7,089 bases of DNA from Alphaproteobacteria bacterium UBA2954 (GTDB lineage Bacteria; Pseudomonadota; Alphaproteobacteria; Puniceispirillales; Puniceispirillaceae), in the NCBI GenBank assembly GCA_002348585.1, contig DEBO01000123.1, positions 2,723 through 9,811 on the forward strand. Reading direction: 5' to 3'. Below the pieces are notes generated by a model. That model did not search any database. It saw only the letters and a list, made by a program, of their open reading frames with translations, and was not told the origin of the DNA. The position numbers and the translations under genes were made by a program. This document shows, piece by piece, positions 6,440 through 7,089 of this stretch. Every line of letters begins with the position of its first letter. Position 1 is the first letter of the stretch.

Positions 6440-7089
6440 CGCTTTTCTAAGGTCACAAAATTTCGCTCTTCCGGGCCTGTGTAGAGCTGGCGTGGGCGAC
6501 CAATCCGCTGTGTGTCGTCCTCAATCATCTCTTTCCACTGCGAGATCCAGCCGACCGTCCGTGCAACTGCGAACAAAACAGTGAACATTGATGTGGGGAA
6601 ATTCATGGCTTTCAGGATAATGCCAGAATAGAAATCAACATTTGGGTACAGCTTTTTCTCAATGAAATACTGATCGCGTAAGGCCAATTCTTCTAATTCC
6701 ATCGCCAATTCCAGAAGCGGATCATTTATCCCCATCTTTCCAAGGACTTCGTGACAGGATTTACGCAGAACCTGGGCCCGTGGGTCATAATTTTTATATA
6801 CACGATGACCAAATCCAAATAACCGGAACGGGTCATCTTTGTCCTTTGCCCTATCTACAAAAGACGGGACATTCGACTTATTGCCAATTTCGTTCAGCAT
6901 GTTTAGGACAGCTTCATTGGCCCCGCCGTGAGCTGGTCCCCATAAGGAGGCAATACCCGCAGCAATGCATGCAAAGGGATTGGCGCCTGAAGATCCAGCC
7001 AAACGGACTGTCGAAGTTGAGGCGTTTTGTTCATGGTCAGCATGCAGGATAAAGATTTTATCCATGGCATCTGCAACTACTGGGTCAAT
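6436..7089 (-). CDS. gltA: Citrate synthase GltA (3' part)
   Basis: Citrate synthase condenses oxaloacetate and acetyl-CoA at the entry to the TCA cycle. The frame is open to the right window edge, so the gene is 5'-truncated and the 217 residues present are the C-terminal half. The ATG at 7065 is internal: the frame continues upstream as [11 protein letters not shown], and [19 protein letters not shown] follows. This is the type II (Gram-negative, hexameric class) form. Active-site residues are present: His in [10 protein letters not shown] (E. coli His264), His in [15 protein letters not shown] (His305), Asp in PNVDFYSG (Asp362) and Arg in [11 protein letters not shown] (Arg387). The end [13 protein letters not shown] is canonical. 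Nothing suggests decay. It is transcribed towards lpxB and their stop codons overlap, with no room for a terminator between them. Convergent gltA next to lpxB is a familiar alphaproteobacterial layout, but no functional link is implied. Confidence 0.97.
   Translation of the reverse strand: MDPVVADAMDKIFILHADHEQNASTSTVRLAGSSGANPFACIAAGIASLWGPAHGGANEAVLNMLNEIGNKSNVPSFVDRAKDKDDPFRLFGFGHRVYKNYDPRAQVLRKSCHEVLGKMGINDPLLELAMELEELALRDQYFIEKKLYPNVDFYSGIILKAMNFPTSMFTVLFAVARTVGWISQWKEMIEDDTQRIGRPRQLYTGPEERNFVTLEKR

Overview
The window is a dense outer-membrane biogenesis operon from a Gram-negative bacterium, almost certainly an alphaproteobacterium. The gene order is bamA (3' part) - skp/ompH - lpxD - fabZ - lpxA - lpxI - lpxB on the + strand, followed by a convergent gltA (3' part) on the - strand. 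Three things point to Alphaproteobacteria: LpxI (not LpxH) as the UDP-diacylglucosamine hydrolase, its placement between lpxA and lpxB, and a convergent gltA after lpxB. The A+T-rich codon usage and very tight spacing would suit a streamlined marine lineage such as SAR116, but that placement is only a guess from style.

Layout: 1-1484 BamA, entering from the left with its last POTRA domains and the whole beta-barrel. 1499-2107 the periplasmic chaperone Skp/OmpH. 2130-3170 LpxD, 3202-3660 FabZ, 3669-4460 LpxA, 4483-5313 LpxI, 5306-6439 LpxB, and 6436-7089 (minus) citrate synthase. All + strand gaps are 8-31 bases or overlaps, no terminator is evident, and no stretch over 300 bases lacks a gene. 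I saw no RNA genes, mobile elements or CRISPR arrays.

Functionally, Skp and BamA deliver and fold outer-membrane proteins. LpxA, LpxD, LpxI and LpxB perform lipid A steps 1, 3, 4 and 5. FabZ works in fatty acid synthesis and competes with LpxA/LpxD for the 3-hydroxyacyl-ACP pool. LpxC (step 2) is not in the window. GltA is an unrelated TCA-cycle neighbour.

The most notable observation is that two genes of this operon, skp and lpxI, have no ATG, GTG or TTG at their true N-termini. Homology, a signal peptide and well-placed AGGAG Shine-Dalgarno sequences place their starts at CTG (1499) and ATA (4483). Conventional start calling would move them to GTG 1679 and TTG 4600, deleting the Skp signal peptide and the LpxI N-terminus. 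Either this lineage tolerates near-cognate start codons or the assembly has two single-base errors. A lesser oddity is LpxB, where the usual LPNL motif reads LPDL. No wholly new system is visible.
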